A stretch of 64,000 nucleotides of DNA from Kingdonia uniflora (GCA_014058105.1 JACGCM010001948.1:4278001-4342000), one strand, 5' to 3'; counted from the stretch's first letter, positions 35,501 to 46,049 are shown. Notes: a model not told the origin generated them from the sequence alone. Numbers and translations: made by a program.

Positions 35501-35839
35501 GAAGCTAAGATAGATCGAGGTAACTGTCTGGACGCCATGGAGGCCCAATTGGGCTTTCAAACTGTTTAATCAATAGAACGAGGTAGGGCTACTGTGGCTC
35601 GTGAACTGAAAGATAAACCTCTTGATGATGTGGGGGAAAGCAATGTTGGCACTCCATCAGCAGAAAAGAATCTTTTGTAATATGATTTTGACCTAAAAAT
35701 AAGTATAATTGCTGCAGACACATTGTTATAGATAAAAGCTAGTATGACCATTGCCTTATCTTGTGTCTGGTGGGGTCTTTGATATAAAACAAATTTTTTC
35801 ATATGTTTTACTCGCAGAGATGGGTTGAGTTAAGCCAAG

Positions 35840-36560
35840 TTAAAACTTGATTTGAACTATAGAAATGTCGCAGACATATTGAAAGAGATGAAAACTAGTA
35901 GTATGACCTTTGCCTTATCTTATGCTTGGCTGATTCAGCTGAACTAAGTATTATCCTCAATCCAGCCAACTGGAGTGGACCAAACAAGTTGTAAAAGATG
36001 AAGACTAGTATTACCTATGTCTTATCTCTTATTTGGCTCTTTGATGTGGAACAAGTTTTTATACTTACCACATTCGCAGATATGTATAGATTCAGCTAAA
36101 CCAAGTGTTATCCTCGATCCAGCCTACTGATGTTGACCAAACAAGTTATAAAAGATGAAGACTAGTATAACCTATGTCTTATATCTTGTTTGGCTCTTTG
36201 ATGTAGAACAAGTTTTTACACTTGCCACCTTCGCAGATATGTATAGATTCAGCTGAACCAAGTGTTATCCTCGATCCAGCTTACTGATGTGGACCAAACA
36301 AGTTGTAAAGGATAAAGACTAGTATTACCTATGTCTTATCTCTTGCTTGGCTCTTTGATGTGGAACAAGTTTTTACACTTGCACCTTCACAGATATGTAT
36401 AGATTTAGCTGAACCAAGTGTTATCCTCGATCCAGCCTACTGATGTGGACCAAACAAGTTGTAAAAGATGAAGACTAGTATTACCTATGTCTTATCTCCT
36501 GCTTGGCTCTTTGATGTGGAACAAGTTTTTATACTTGCCACCTTCACAGATATGTAGTAG
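35840..36560. repeat. 157-bp tandem repeats between Tat pol and the antisense gene
   Basis: The motif AAGACTAGTA recurs at 36001, 36158, 36315 and 36471, giving a period of 156-157 bp. Each unit also contains TTTGGCTCTTTGATGTGG-like and GATCCAGC motifs. A more diverged copy lies at 35840-35990. Tandem arrays after pol are a known habit of Tat-lineage elements. Confidence 0.85.
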
Positions 36561-36812
36561 CAGAAGCCAACGAAGTTCCTTGATCGAACTTGTGGAATGT
36601 TCATTGTAAGCTAGTATTATCTATGCTTGAATATGTGGAATGCGAATGACTGTTTCGTGACGAGATTGACATTATGTAAAATAAAAAGCCAACGAAGTTC
36701 CTTGATCAAACTTGTGGAATGTTCATTGTAAGCTAGTATTATCTATGCTTGAATCTGTGGAATGCGAATGACTATTTCGTGACGAGATTGACATTATGTA
36801 AAATAAAACTTT
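36560..36812. repeat. Pair of 125-bp direct repeats next to the 157-bp array
   Basis: GAAGCCAACGAAGTTCCTTG-type sequence at about 36563 is repeated at about 36687 nearly base for base (ending ATTATGTAAAATAAA). This unit is unrelated to the 157-bp one. The near identity suggests a recent duplication. Confidence 0.85.
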
Positions 36813-36904
36813 CATTAATAAGTTCAGAATTTATATTGGATGGAGATAAGAATCTCACTTTTGGAATTTATAATAAACAGCGAAACATAGAAATTGAGTA
36901 GTAA

Positions 36905-39650
36905 GACGACTAACGATAGTATCGTTTCAGTCGTCTAGTATTCCAAGGATTTAAAATGGGGACTCCCTCTTCTATTATGAGATAGTATGATCCCAGGCCT
37001 GAGAGACCTGTGATAATGAATGGACCCTCCCAACTGTTGGCTAATTTTCCAGCGTGAGGCTCTTTGCGATATTGAGGAATTTCTCGCAGGACAAGATCAT
37101 TGATTTGGAAGGTGCGGCTTCTGACTCGGTTATTGTAAGACTTGGCAAGCATATGATGGTATCGACCTAGGTTAGCGATGGCGCGTTCCCTGGTTTCATC
37201 TATTATATTGAGGTTGCAAGCTAATTCGAATTCATTTTCCTCGTCAGTTAGCTCGTGATCCCAAACTGGATGACGATATTCAGAAGGAATGACTGCCTCA
37301 ATGCCATAAGTAAGGAGGAATGGGGTACACCTCGTAAACTGTCGGGGAGTAGTTCGATACGCCCACAAGACGTAAGGTAGTTCGCGGACCCAATTTCAAT
37401 TTTTCTGTGAGTGAAGCCATTTTTTGAGTCCATCCACGATGGTTTTGTTGGTAATTTTGGCTTGGCCATTGCCTTGAGGATAGTATGGATTTGATGGTAA
37501 ATGAATGATATTGTGGTGATTTAGGAAGGTTACGACCTTTTCTCCCACGAATTGAGGCCCGTTATTGATACGAATCAGGTGGGGGCACCCAAATCGAGTG
37601 ATTATGTGGTTCCAGATAAAAGAGATGACCTCTTCTTCTCTGGTTCGACATAGTAGAATTGCTTATACCCATTTTGTAAAGTAATCAGTAGTTACGAGTA
37701 GGTGGCGGTGATTACTTGGAGAGTTAGGGAATTTGCCGACGAGGTCTAGTGCTCATATTTTCAATGGCCAGAAAACCTTGCTTGCATGGAGCTCGAGCGC
37801 AGGGGCGCATATCATATTTACATGTCTCTGGCAGGTGTCGCATCTACGGGAATATTCTTATGCTTGCTTGCGCATGCTGGGCCAGAATAGTCTTTGGGTT
37901 ATTGCTCAGTTTGCTAATGATCTACCTGCGGCGTGGGAGCCACAAGTTCCTTCATGTAGTTCGCAGAGCAGTTCGTCTGCTTTTGACTATGAGAGGCACT
38001 TGAGGTAAGGCCTTGTAATAGATTGGCGGTAAAACATGCCGTTTGGAGTAATGTAATGATTCGAGTTGTTGATCTGCTGCCTGCATTCCTTCGGATCTGT
38101 TGGAAGTAGTCTGTTGCATTTGTTGTCGACGCCGAGGTAATCTAAGAAAGGCTTTCACCAATCGTCGTTTCTCTCTTTATCTCCCCCAGTGTTGATCGAG
38201 CATACAGATATACAATCAATGTTGGGGGTTGAAATGATTTCGATTTGGAGATATCGAGCTTCTGTACCCAAGACCCCGGCTAGATATGCCAGAGAATTGG
38301 CATGTCTGTTTTTGCCTCGAGGAAGATATTCGAGGGCTGCTTTCATGAACTTACTCATCCTATCTGTAACGAGGGATGCGGATTCGATCATTTTCCTATT
38401 TTTCTTGTACTGCTCGGAATAATGATGAACGATGAACAATAAATCTGTGTAAACAGAGAGTTCGGGGACATCGAGCTCAAGTGCGAGGTCGAGTCCGTGA
38501 ATGAAAGCTTCATATTCGGTGACATTATTTGAGGCCTCAAAATCCAAGCGGATTGATTTCTCAATTCTGTCATTTGAAGGGGTAATCAAAGCGATCCTGA
38601 TTCCTGACCCTGCGGGTCCTGCTGATCTATCGGTGAGAAGTCTCCACCCTGACGTAGTGATCCAGTCAGCTCATTCGTCGAATGGGTTAAGAGTTGGATT
38701 TTATGGTGTACTTTCGGTAAGGTCTGGGTCGTGCTCCTCCCACTCGGGATCTTCAACTGGAAAATCTGGGAGAAAATCGGCAACGGCGTGACCTTTCCCG
38801 GAATGACGCTGTTCGAACTTTATATCATATTCCCCCAAACTGACTAACCATTGTGTTACTCTTTGTGACTTCTCTTTTTTGGATAGAACTTCCCGATATG
38901 GGTAGTTCATCATCACTTTGACGGAATGCACTTAGAAGTAGTACTTGAGTTTCTGCAAAGTATAAACAAGGGTGAGAAGAAGTTTCTCAATTTTAGAGTA
39001 CCTTGTTTCTGCTGGTGTAAGTATTTTACTGATGAAGAAGACTGGTTTCTCAATTTTTTCTTCCAGGCGAATGAGAACCGAGCTGAGAGAAGTGTTTGTG
39101 ACTACTAGGTAGATTATTAGTTCCTCATTACCTACTGGGGTGCTCAATATGGGAGACATCCCCAAATAGATTTTGAGATCCTGAAAAGCTGCTTTGCATT
39201 CTGATGTCCATGTGACTTCCGCGGTTAGCTGGACCTTTCCTCATTTGGTACATCCTCAGAGTAATAGGAATAACCAAAAGCAACAGTTTGAGGATTTGGG
39301 GATTAAATGGTTGATCGCGGCAATCTTGTCGGCGAGTTTTTGAACGTCTTTTGTTGTCTTTAGAGAAGACATGTCGAAGAGAGTGCAGATTTGATCTGGA
39401 TTGGCCTCAATCCCTTTCTTGCCGATGAGGTGGCCTAGGAAGCGGCCAGAATGTACTCTGAATTGACATTTATCTGGGTTGAGATGCATTCTGTAAGATC
39501 GAAGGATGTTGAATATTGTGTTGAGATCTGAGAGGTAATTTTCTGACTGTATGCTTTTGCACAAGAGATCATCTATGTAGACTTCAACAATTTTTCCCAG
39601 GTGTGCTTTGAACATAACAGTCATCAATCGTTAGTATGTGGCCTCTACGA
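36905..39650 (-). pseudogene. Tat pol C-terminal half: RT, RNase H, integrase
   Basis: On the minus strand 39627-39256 is the RT palm with the catalytic VEVYIDDLLCKS (YxDD box), then YRMHLNPDKCQF and FLGHLIGKKGIEANPDQI. The RT connection/RNase H begins at 39165-38701 (FFISKILTPAETRYSKIEK; QWLVSLGEYDIKF). The extra RNase H region lies at 38589-38155 (NNVTEYEAFIHGLDLALEL; RGKNRHANSLAYLAG). Integrase runs from about 38000 and ends at 37368-36910 with WAYRTTPRQ, PFLLTYGIEAVIP, and a C-terminal NSWEGPF...RRLKRYY. Stops separate these parts. The N-terminal RT is deleted at the junction with the LTR remnant near 39655. Enzymatic function is lost. Confidence 0.9.
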
Positions 39651-39659
39651 TTTTTTTGG

Positions 39660-39969
39660 TCCCTATCTCTTCTGGAACTTTTCCTTTTAATAGGCGTTTC
39701 CCACATCTCTTCGTCATGCTGGAGCACGTCTTCCGAATAATATGGTTAATGACGGATGACTGTATAACTGATGAGTTTGTGGGAGACAAGTGTCTTTGAC
39801 TAAATAACATTTTCCGGGTTTAACTCGACCCACATTCTTGAGTAGGTCGTGGGGCTGTTTGGAATGTTTAACTGGAGTGTTAGGTGCTGAGATTGTATAA
39901 GCCTGAGACGCAGGTAATTCGAGCTGTGTGAGCTTGATTGCGAATGAGCTCGAGGGATAAGTCCCTACA
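39660..39969 (-). repeat. 5' LTR remnant of the Tat element
   Basis: About 310 bp matching 21873-22178. It begins TGTAGGGAC on the minus strand and breaks off inside the LTR, directly beside reverse transcriptase sequence. Confidence 0.88.
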
Positions 39970-39974
39970 CGCGT

Positions 39975-39989
39975 AATCAGTTTGCATCA
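39975..39989 (+). repeat. 3' LTR of the short outer element, last 15 bp
   Basis: AATCAGTTTGCATCA completes the LTR interrupted at 21599; it corresponds to AATCAGTTTACATCA at 19675-19689. The outer duplication CAAAC follows at 39990. Confidence 0.88.
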
Positions 39990-40024
39990 CAAACAGTTGA
40001 ACTACGTGAAAAGTAGAAGAAAAT

Positions 40025-40300
40025 ATGACAATAAACAACATGTTTAAGTTGCTCAAATTATCATTTCATCATCTTCTTCTTCTTCTTCTTCTTCTTCTTC
40101 TTCTTCTTCTTGTATTATCTCTAAGTTTCAGTGTTTTAGGTTCGTCTTCAATTAGCATAAACTGTGGCTCCACCATTCACACCACTATGAGGGGGCTTTG
40201 TTCTTACCAGACAATAATTTACTCAACCTACCTAAACAGGGTCCTCCCACAACTATTCCCCAAACCCCAATTAAACTATTATATCAACCTATGCCATTGA
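40025..40300 (+). CDS. Hypothetical secreted-protein-like frame (91 codons)
   Basis: The frame starts with a typical signal-peptide layout: a short N-region, then a long leucine run encoded by a (CTT)n microsatellite (about 40073-40111), then a small-residue cleavage region (SVLGSSS). The mature part is only about 55 residues with three Cys (NCGS, GLCSY, NLCH) and no recognised domain. The nested retrotransposon complex ends 31 bases upstream of the ATG. It could be a first exon of a host gene, a small secreted peptide, or a chance frame created by the microsatellite. No splice or polyadenylation evidence is decisive. Confidence 0.3.
   Translation: MTINNMFKLLKLSFHHLLLLLLLLLLLLLVLSLSFSVLGSSSISINCGSTIHTTMRGLCSYQTIIYSTYLNRVLPQLFPKPQLNYYINLCH
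40073..40111 (+). repeat. (CTT)n microsatellite in a leucine-rich signal-peptide frame
   Basis: About 13 CTT units. They code for the leucine run of the hypothetical secreted protein at 40025. Confidence 0.85.
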
Positions 40301-41370
40301 AGTAATTAAATAACCCTTAATAACAAATGCCCCTTTACTATCACCCCCACCCTTCTTTTGCTAACAATATTGCATAAACTCTACCTGATAACCAAACTGA
40401 ACACCACTACAAACTAATAATTATAATTTATCTCTTTTAAATAAATTGTAGCTAACTATTAGATCAATAGAACTAAACCAAAATGGCAGATTTTTAATCG
40501 AGAATTGAACATTTTCCTTTATTTAAGTCCATCTTCCTTTGCTATCCCTCATTTGCTTTTTCACAGCTTCTTTTTTGCCCTTGTCACTTCTCCCACTACC
40601 TTCCATGATCTTCTTCTTCCCCTTATTTTTGATTTCTATGCCTGCATTACCCATTTGTGTTCTTTTTTGGCAAACATCTATTTCCAAATTTAAGGGTTTG
40701 TTTACAAAAATATATATAATGGGATTTTTCAGCTCTGACACCAATGATTCATCAATTGGGGAATTGAGTTCATCAACATTATTATGTATCGACCAACCTA
40801 AGCTATACAATAGCAACTCTTCTATCTTACCACATCAAGAACATGAAATTAAATTGCAAGATGAACATGAACAAGATGATGCCATTTCAATCTAGAGAAG
40901 ATGACCAAATTAAAGCTCTATGGTACTTTAATATCTACACTAAAATTAAATAAAAAATAATAAGTTTTGTTGTGGAGATCAAGGTCTTGGGAGCCCACTC
41001 AAAAACAATTTCCAAGTTCTACATCAAAATTCTATCATATAATCATTAGATTCTTTTGTTGAAGTAGGCCTTCCAATATTTAACTGGGCTACATTTTGGA
41101 CCCATATACTAAAAGACCCATTTTTACCTTTATAATAACTATTTCCAGGCCCAACTCAAATTACAATCTAAACGGGCTTCCATTACCATATACCTATGAA
41201 TGCCAATGGATTAGGACAATTTTCTCGCATAACTAACTTTATCTAATTTTCAGGCCCAACTTCAATATTTAAAAAAAAAATTAGACCCCATTCATCTTGG
41301 TGGAATGTCTGCCATGCTTTGGAAGCAGTTAAGAACCGGTTCCATGAACAACCACAATTTATAAGTATTG
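40301..41370. other. Non-repetitive-looking host DNA
   Basis: No mobile element recognised. A frame at 40539-40895 (+) starts with a hydrophobic leader and ends in a Ser/Asp/Glu-rich hydrophilic tail; I do not recognise it and would not call it a gene. Confidence 0.35.
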
Positions 41371-41374
41371 CGCA

Positions 41375-41945
41375 TTGAAGCATAGTTTGGACATATCTTT
41401 GTCAGTATTGCACTGGCGCAACTTTTTATAGTTTTACTTATGATATGTCGTTCGAACGAGACTATATGTCGTTCGAACGAAAACCATGTTGTTTGTTTTG
41501 TAAGTTCATTTTTGAGGGCGATGGTTTGTATCATGATGGGTACTTCGCTGATGACCTAATAGAGAGTTTATAAATATAAAGTGTGAGTTCAAAGCCTTTG
41601 TATAGTGCGAGAGAAAAGATCTATAGAGAGAAAAAAGAAAAATCTTGGGTTTTACTCTGGAGAGATTTCTCGGGTTTTCTTTCTAAGGTTTCTTGTTGGG
41701 GATTATCTGTAAGGGTAGAGGTGAGGTTAAGAGATCACTGAAACTTCTTGTAACCTTAATTGATAATAGATTCGTCGTTCTTGTCGGGGGTGGTTTTGAT
41801 CCTTTCGGGTTTCTACCTAAATTTAAACCTTGTGTATGTATTTATTGTTTAGATTGATTTCTTTGTGCTTAGAGTTAGTTTCTTCAGTTCTTGCTTAATT
41901 ACATTGTGCTTCCGCGTTGCGATTTGCCTCCTTTGTTTCCTAATA
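41375..41945 (+). repeat. 5' LTR of the plus-strand small copia copy
   Basis: Alignable with 55412-55985: two TCGTTCGAACGA palindromes near 41443 and 41468, TATAAATATAAAG near 41568, and an end ...CCTAATA before TTGGTATTATAA. The left border is approximate because the first ~60 bp are diverged. Confidence 0.7.
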
Positions 41946-41986
41946 ATTGGTATTATAATGAGGTTTGGGGCAAGTAGATAAGCAAG

Positions 41987-42511
41987 ATGGGAGGATCTAA
42001 GCACTCTAACGCGATAAAATTTGATGTGAAAAAAATTGATGGAAAAATTAATTTTGGATTGTGGCAAATACAAGTCTAAGATATCTTGATTCAAGGCGGG
42101 TTACGCAAGGCACTGAAAGGGAAGTCTATACCTAAAAATCCAGTTGAAGGTATAGCGGCCCAGAAAGCGGATGACGATAAAGAAGACTAGGAAGATCTGG
42201 ATTCAAGGGCTACGAGCGGGATTCACCTTTGTCTCGCTAAAAATATTTTGGCAAACATGGCTGAAGAGAAGACCGCAAATGGTCTTTGGGAAAAGCTTGA
42301 AAGTTTGTACCAAATGAAGAGTCTTTCAAATCGCTTATGCCTCAAGGAACAACTTTATACGCTTTGGATAGATGAGGGTACGAGCGTTGGTGGTCACCTA
42401 GGTTCTTTGAATATGATCGTTTCAAAATTGGAGTTGATCAGAGTTAACGTTGAGGATTAAGATAAGGCGCTTCAACTCATATGGTCTCTTCCTTCAACCT
42501 TCAAACATCTT
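41987..42511 (+). pseudogene. Small copia gag, N-terminal part (plus copy)
   Basis: Starts MGGSKHSNAIKFDVKKIDG and passes through LGSLNMIVSKL to the LPSTF segment, with three stops (for example after WQIQV). It is homologous to the gags at 56027 and 44550. The frame is cut at 42516 by the inverted sister element and continues at 45135. Confidence 0.82.
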
Positions 42512-42516
42512 CAACC

Positions 42517-43111
42517 TATTGGGAAACTGAGGGGGCAAATCGTAATGCAGAAGCACAATGTGATTTAGCAAGAATTTAAGATACAACTCTAACCACGAAG
42601 AATTAAAATAAAGGCAATAATTACATACACAAGGTTTAAATTAGGCGAAAACCCCAAAGGATCAAAATCACCCCCGACAAGCACGATGGATATATTATCA
42701 CTTAGGGTTACAAGAAGTTCCAAAGATCACTCAACCTTACCTCTACCCTTACAGATAATCCCCAACAAGAAACCCTAGAAAGTAAACCCAAGAAATCTCT
42801 CTAGAGAAAAACCAAAAACCATAGATTTATCCATTTTCTCTCTCTAACTCTTTCTCCATGTACAGAGGCCTTTAACATACACTATATATCTATAGACTTT
42901 CCATTAGGTCATCTCCAAAGTATGCATCATGAGATAATCCACCGCTTTGGAATAGTTCCCCTTCAGAACGAACTTAAAAACAAACAAACAGAGCATTTTT
43001 CATTTGAAGACTTTATGACTCGTACGAAACGACTTCAACGCAAACTCTACCATTCGAATGACTTCCCCACTCGTTCGAACGACTTCTCCTTTTTTGAGCC
43101 GTAACCTAATA
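42517..43111 (-). repeat. 3' LTR of the minus small copia copy
   Basis: About 595 bp, homologous to 44594-45134 and 55412-55985. It contains TTCGAACGA-type motifs near 43052-43080. Confidence 0.85.
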
Positions 43112-43179
43112 ATCTCCACCTCGGCGATAAAGCCATTTCTTCTACTGTATTTATTGTGCATCCTTGTCGCTTCTCAATT

Positions 43180-44550
43180 AAGAGAATTGCCTGAGTCTAG
43201 GCTTTTCCTAAACCCACCAATCGAAACCCACTTTCTGATCAACTTTGTAGACCGTGCCATTGTTCCACCTTGAACTAAATTCCCCTTTTGAGAAATCTCT
43301 ATAGCTCCCTTGGTACACGCAACCTTCACATCTTCACCCACTAATTTACCAACCAACACATACAAGTTCCCGCTTAGAACTCCCTTCATGATCAAAGAAG
43401 ACTTCCAATAAACTTTCATTACTCTACCACGCCCGAAGTAATTGTAACCCTCATTATCTAACTTGGAAAGTGAAATTAGATTATGAGTCATACTCGGTAC
43501 ATGTTGAACATCATAAAAAACTACGATACGTCCATCGAACATCCTCACGCGAATATCACCCACTCCTGAAATTGGCTTTTGAGAGCCATTGCTCGTCAAC
43601 ATAAACTTGTTACCCTCGCACCTTGTATATTTACCAAACCATGCATTGTGTGCGCATACATGCATTATAGCCCCACAATCAAACACCCATCCTCTATTGT
43701 GGCGAGAACCATCAGCGGCCACTACGAGGAGCACCTCGTCACTATTGTTACTAGTAACCATCGCCAGTTTGTTAGTATCACTTTTGGAGCCCCTTGTTGA
43801 ACTTGCTCATGTACCTTTTCCAGCTTTGCAATCCGATCTATAATGACCTGATTGACCACAACTTCAACAAGTTCCTTTTCTGAACATGTTCTTCCCACTA
43901 ACCACCATCGCAAAGTTTTCTACCAAAGATTCACTACCCTTAAGCCTTCTCTCCTTGAAAATAAACGTACTTATAACCTCCTCAAAACTTAAGGCTTTCT
44001 TCCCATACATCAACGTAGGTTGAAGATGATTGAGGGTAGATGGAAGTGACCATATGAGTTGAAGCGCCTTATCTTCATTCTCAACTTTAACTTTGATCGA
44101 TTCCAATTCCGAAGCGATCTCGTTCAAAGAACCTAGGTGATCACCAATGCTTGTACCCTCACCCATCCTAGGTGTATGAAGCCGCTCCTTGAGGTATAAA
44201 CAATTCGAAAGACTCTTTGTTTGGTATAAACTTTTAAGTTTTTCCCAAAGACCCTTTACGGTCTTCTCTCCAACCATATTTACCAAAACATTCTTAACAA
44301 GACAAAGACGTATCCCGCTTGCAGCCCTTAAATCCAGATCTTCCTAGTCTTTTTCTTCATCGTTGTCCGCTTTCTGGGCCGCTATACCTTCAACCGGAGT
44401 TTTAGGTATAGGCTTCCCTTTTAGTGCTTTACGTAACCCACCTTGAATCAAGATATCTTGGACTTGTATTTACAACAATCTAAAATTGATCTTCCCATCG
44501 AACTTCTCCACATTAAACTTGATCGTGTTAGAATACGTAGATCTTCCCAT
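43180..44550 (-). pseudogene. Small copia gag-protease (minus copy)
   Basis: On the minus strand gag starts near 44550 (M at 44548-44550) and continues in frame 44286-43864 (GLWEKLKSLYQTKSLSNCLY; SLPSTLNHLQPTLMYGKKAL). A zinc-knuckle region near 43865-43820 sits in a shifted frame. The protease-like segment 43761-43174 has WVFDCGAIMHVC, where the family expects a D-S/T-G-A active site (Ser/Thr replaced by Cys). It then reads MTHNLISLSKLDNEGY and ends KSLDSGNSLN and a stop. Gag packages RNA and protease matures the particle. There is no GAG-pre-integrase His/Cys motif after the protease. Both long copies stop at the equivalent residue. Confidence 0.8.
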
Positions 44551-44593
44551 CTTGCTACTCTACTTACCCCAAACCTCGCTCTGATACCACAAT

Positions 44594-45134
44594 TGTTGGG
44601 AAACCGAGGGGGAAAATCGCAATGCGGAAGCACAATACAATTTAGTAAGAACTTAAGATCTGACTCTAACCACGAAGAATTCAAATAAAGACAATAATCA
44701 CATACACAAGGTTTAAATTAGGTGGAAACCCCAAATGATCAAAGCCACCCCTGACAAGCACGATGAATATATTATAACTTAGGGTTACAAGAAGTTCCAG
44801 AGATCACTCAACCTCACCTCTACCCTTATAGATAATCCCCAGCAAGAAACCCTATAAAGAAAACCCAAGAAATCTCTTTAGAGCAAAACTTTAGATTTCT
44901 CTCTTTCTCTCTCTAGCTCTTTCTCCCTGTACATAGGCCTTTAACATACACTCTATATTTATAGATTTTCCATTAGGTCATCTCCAAAGTACGCATCACG
45001 AGATAATCCATCACTTTGGAATAAATCCCCTTCAGAACAAACTTAGAAATAAACAGAACATTTTTTGTTAGAACGACTTCAACGCAAACTCTACCATTCG
45101 AACGACTTCCCCTATTTTGAGTCATAACTTAACA
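44594..45134 (-). repeat. 5' LTR of the minus small copia copy
   Basis: 541 bp. It reads TGTTAAGTTATGACTC at its start and ends CGGTTTCCCAACA on the minus strand, immediately before the PBS. Confidence 0.88.
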
Positions 45135-45991
45135 CAACCTATATTGATGTATGGGAAGGAAACCTTGAGTTTTGAGGAAGTTACAAGTATGCTTCTTTAT
45201 GAGGAGAGAAGGCTTAATGGTAGCGAATCCTTTGTGGTAAACTCAGCGATGGTGGCTAGCGGAAAGATAAGCTTTAATAAGCCCATAAAAGGAACTTGTT
45301 GGGGCTGTGGTCAATCGGGTGATTATATATCGGATTGTAAAGTTGGGAAAGGTAAATGAACAAGTTCGGTAAAGGGCTCCGAAGGTAACACTAACAGACT
45401 GGCGACGGTTACTGGTGATGATGGTGATAAGTCGCTCCTCGTGGTGGCCGTTGATGGTCCTCACCATGATAAAGGATGAGTATTTTATAGTGGGGCTACA
45501 TTATATGTATGTACACACAAGGCATGGTTCGGAAAATATGCAAGGTATGAGGGTAGCAAGTTTGTGTCGATGAGCGATGGCTCTTGAAGGCCGATTTTGG
45601 GAGTTGGTGATATTTCTGTGAGGCTGTTCGATGGACGCATCGTAGTTCTTCATGATGTTCGACATTTGCCGAGTATGACTCATAATCTAATTTCACTTTC
45701 CAAATTAGATAATGAAGGTTACAATTATTCCGGACGAGGTAGAGTAATGAAAGTCTATTGGAAGTCTTCTTTAATCATGAAGGGAGTTCTAAGCAGAAAC
45801 TTGTATGCATTGGTTGGTAAATCAGTGGGTAGAGATGTGAAGGTTGCATGTACCGATAGAGCTATGGAGATTTCTCGAAAGGGAAATTTAGTTCAAGGTG
45901 GAGCAATGACATGGTCTAAAAAGATGATCAGAAAGTGGGTTCCGATTGGTGGGTCTAGGAAAAACCTAGACTCGTGTAATTTTCTTAATTG
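45135..45991 (+). pseudogene. Small copia gag C-terminus and protease region (plus copy, resumed)
   Basis: Resumes with PILMYGKETLSFEEV. The zinc knuckle reads CWGCGQSGDYISDC, in which the zinc-binding His is replaced by Asp. After several stops the protease region reads VFYSGATLYVC (the catalytic Asp position is Tyr/Ser). It continues MTHNLISLSKLDNEGYNY and ends KNLDSCNFLN, stop. Non-functional. Confidence 0.82.
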
Positions 45992-46049
45992 AGAAGTTGC
46001 CCATATGGGAAACACGATCTGTATAACTGCAATCTCATCTATTGAGGGG

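Larger units (their letters stand above)
22474..35680 (+). pseudogene. Antisense gene of the Tat element (PF04195-like domain and coiled coils), interrupted
   Basis: Plus-strand exon-like segments run opposite to pol. Two open with MVKTRS (22474) and MVRTRS (23617). A basic segment lies at 24224-24658. About 24812-25399, continuing at 32583-32800 after the nested element, resembles the plant 'putative gypsy type transposon' domain PF04195 (LPLTNLAKGVMNAIG...; FYGVKNF...RRRFFDLNSAG). Long Glu/Lys/Leu coiled-coil stretches follow (32881-33224, 33400-33530, 33912-34020, 34320-35540). Several joints have intron signals: GTAAGT...TTGTAG 32801-32880, GTAAGT...TTGCAG 33326-33399, and probably 33811-33911. 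Many stops show decay. Antisense ORFs of this kind are known in Tat elements; their function is unknown. Confidence 0.65.
21600..39969 (-). mobile_element. Tat-lineage Ty3/gypsy element with antisense gene, truncated 5' half
   Basis: Borders are TGTAATGG (21600) and ...CCCTACA (39969), flanked by a perfect duplication CGCGT (21595-21599 and 39970-39974). On the minus strand the order is a 5' LTR remnant (39969-39660), the C-terminal half of pol (39650-36905), tandem repeats (36810-35840), a convergent plus-strand gene (22474-35680), a polypurine tract and the 3' LTR (22178-21600). The 5' LTR remnant joins directly to reverse transcriptase, so part of the LTR, PBS, gag, protease and the RT N-terminus were deleted. 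Pol is gypsy type and this layout fits the Tat lineage, where extra antisense ORFs after pol are known. An Athila-like element (25400-32580) is nested inside. Confidence 0.9.
19338..39989 (+). mobile_element. Short non-autonomous LTR element, outer shell of a three-level nest
   Basis: The LTRs are 352 bp each: 19338-19689, and a split copy 21263-21599 plus 39975-39989 (337 + 15 = 352). Ends are TGATGTGRCGCATCC...CATCA. The whole is flanked by a perfect 5-bp duplication CAAAC (19333-19337 and 39990-39994). The internal region is only 1573 bp (19690-21262), too short for pol. A Tat gypsy element occupies the 3' LTR. Removing the insertions gives an element of about 2.3 kb. Confidence 0.9.
42517..45134 (-). 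mobile_element. Complete small copia element (2.6 kb, gag-protease only), minus strand
   Basis: This element has both LTRs (5' 44594-45134, 3' 42517-43111), an intact PBS complement (44578-44589, TGGTATCAGAGC), and a perfect duplication CAACC (42512-42516 and 45135-45139). Its interior is only about 1.48 kb: gag and protease, then a purine-rich tract before the 3' LTR. It inserted into its own sister's gag, so this pol-less form clearly transposed, using enzymes supplied in trans. Confidence 0.9.

Noticed and set aside
40539..40895. Frame of 118 codons with hydrophobic leader
   Set aside because: No domain, weak codon character, and overlapping frames on the other strand; I could not support it as a gene.
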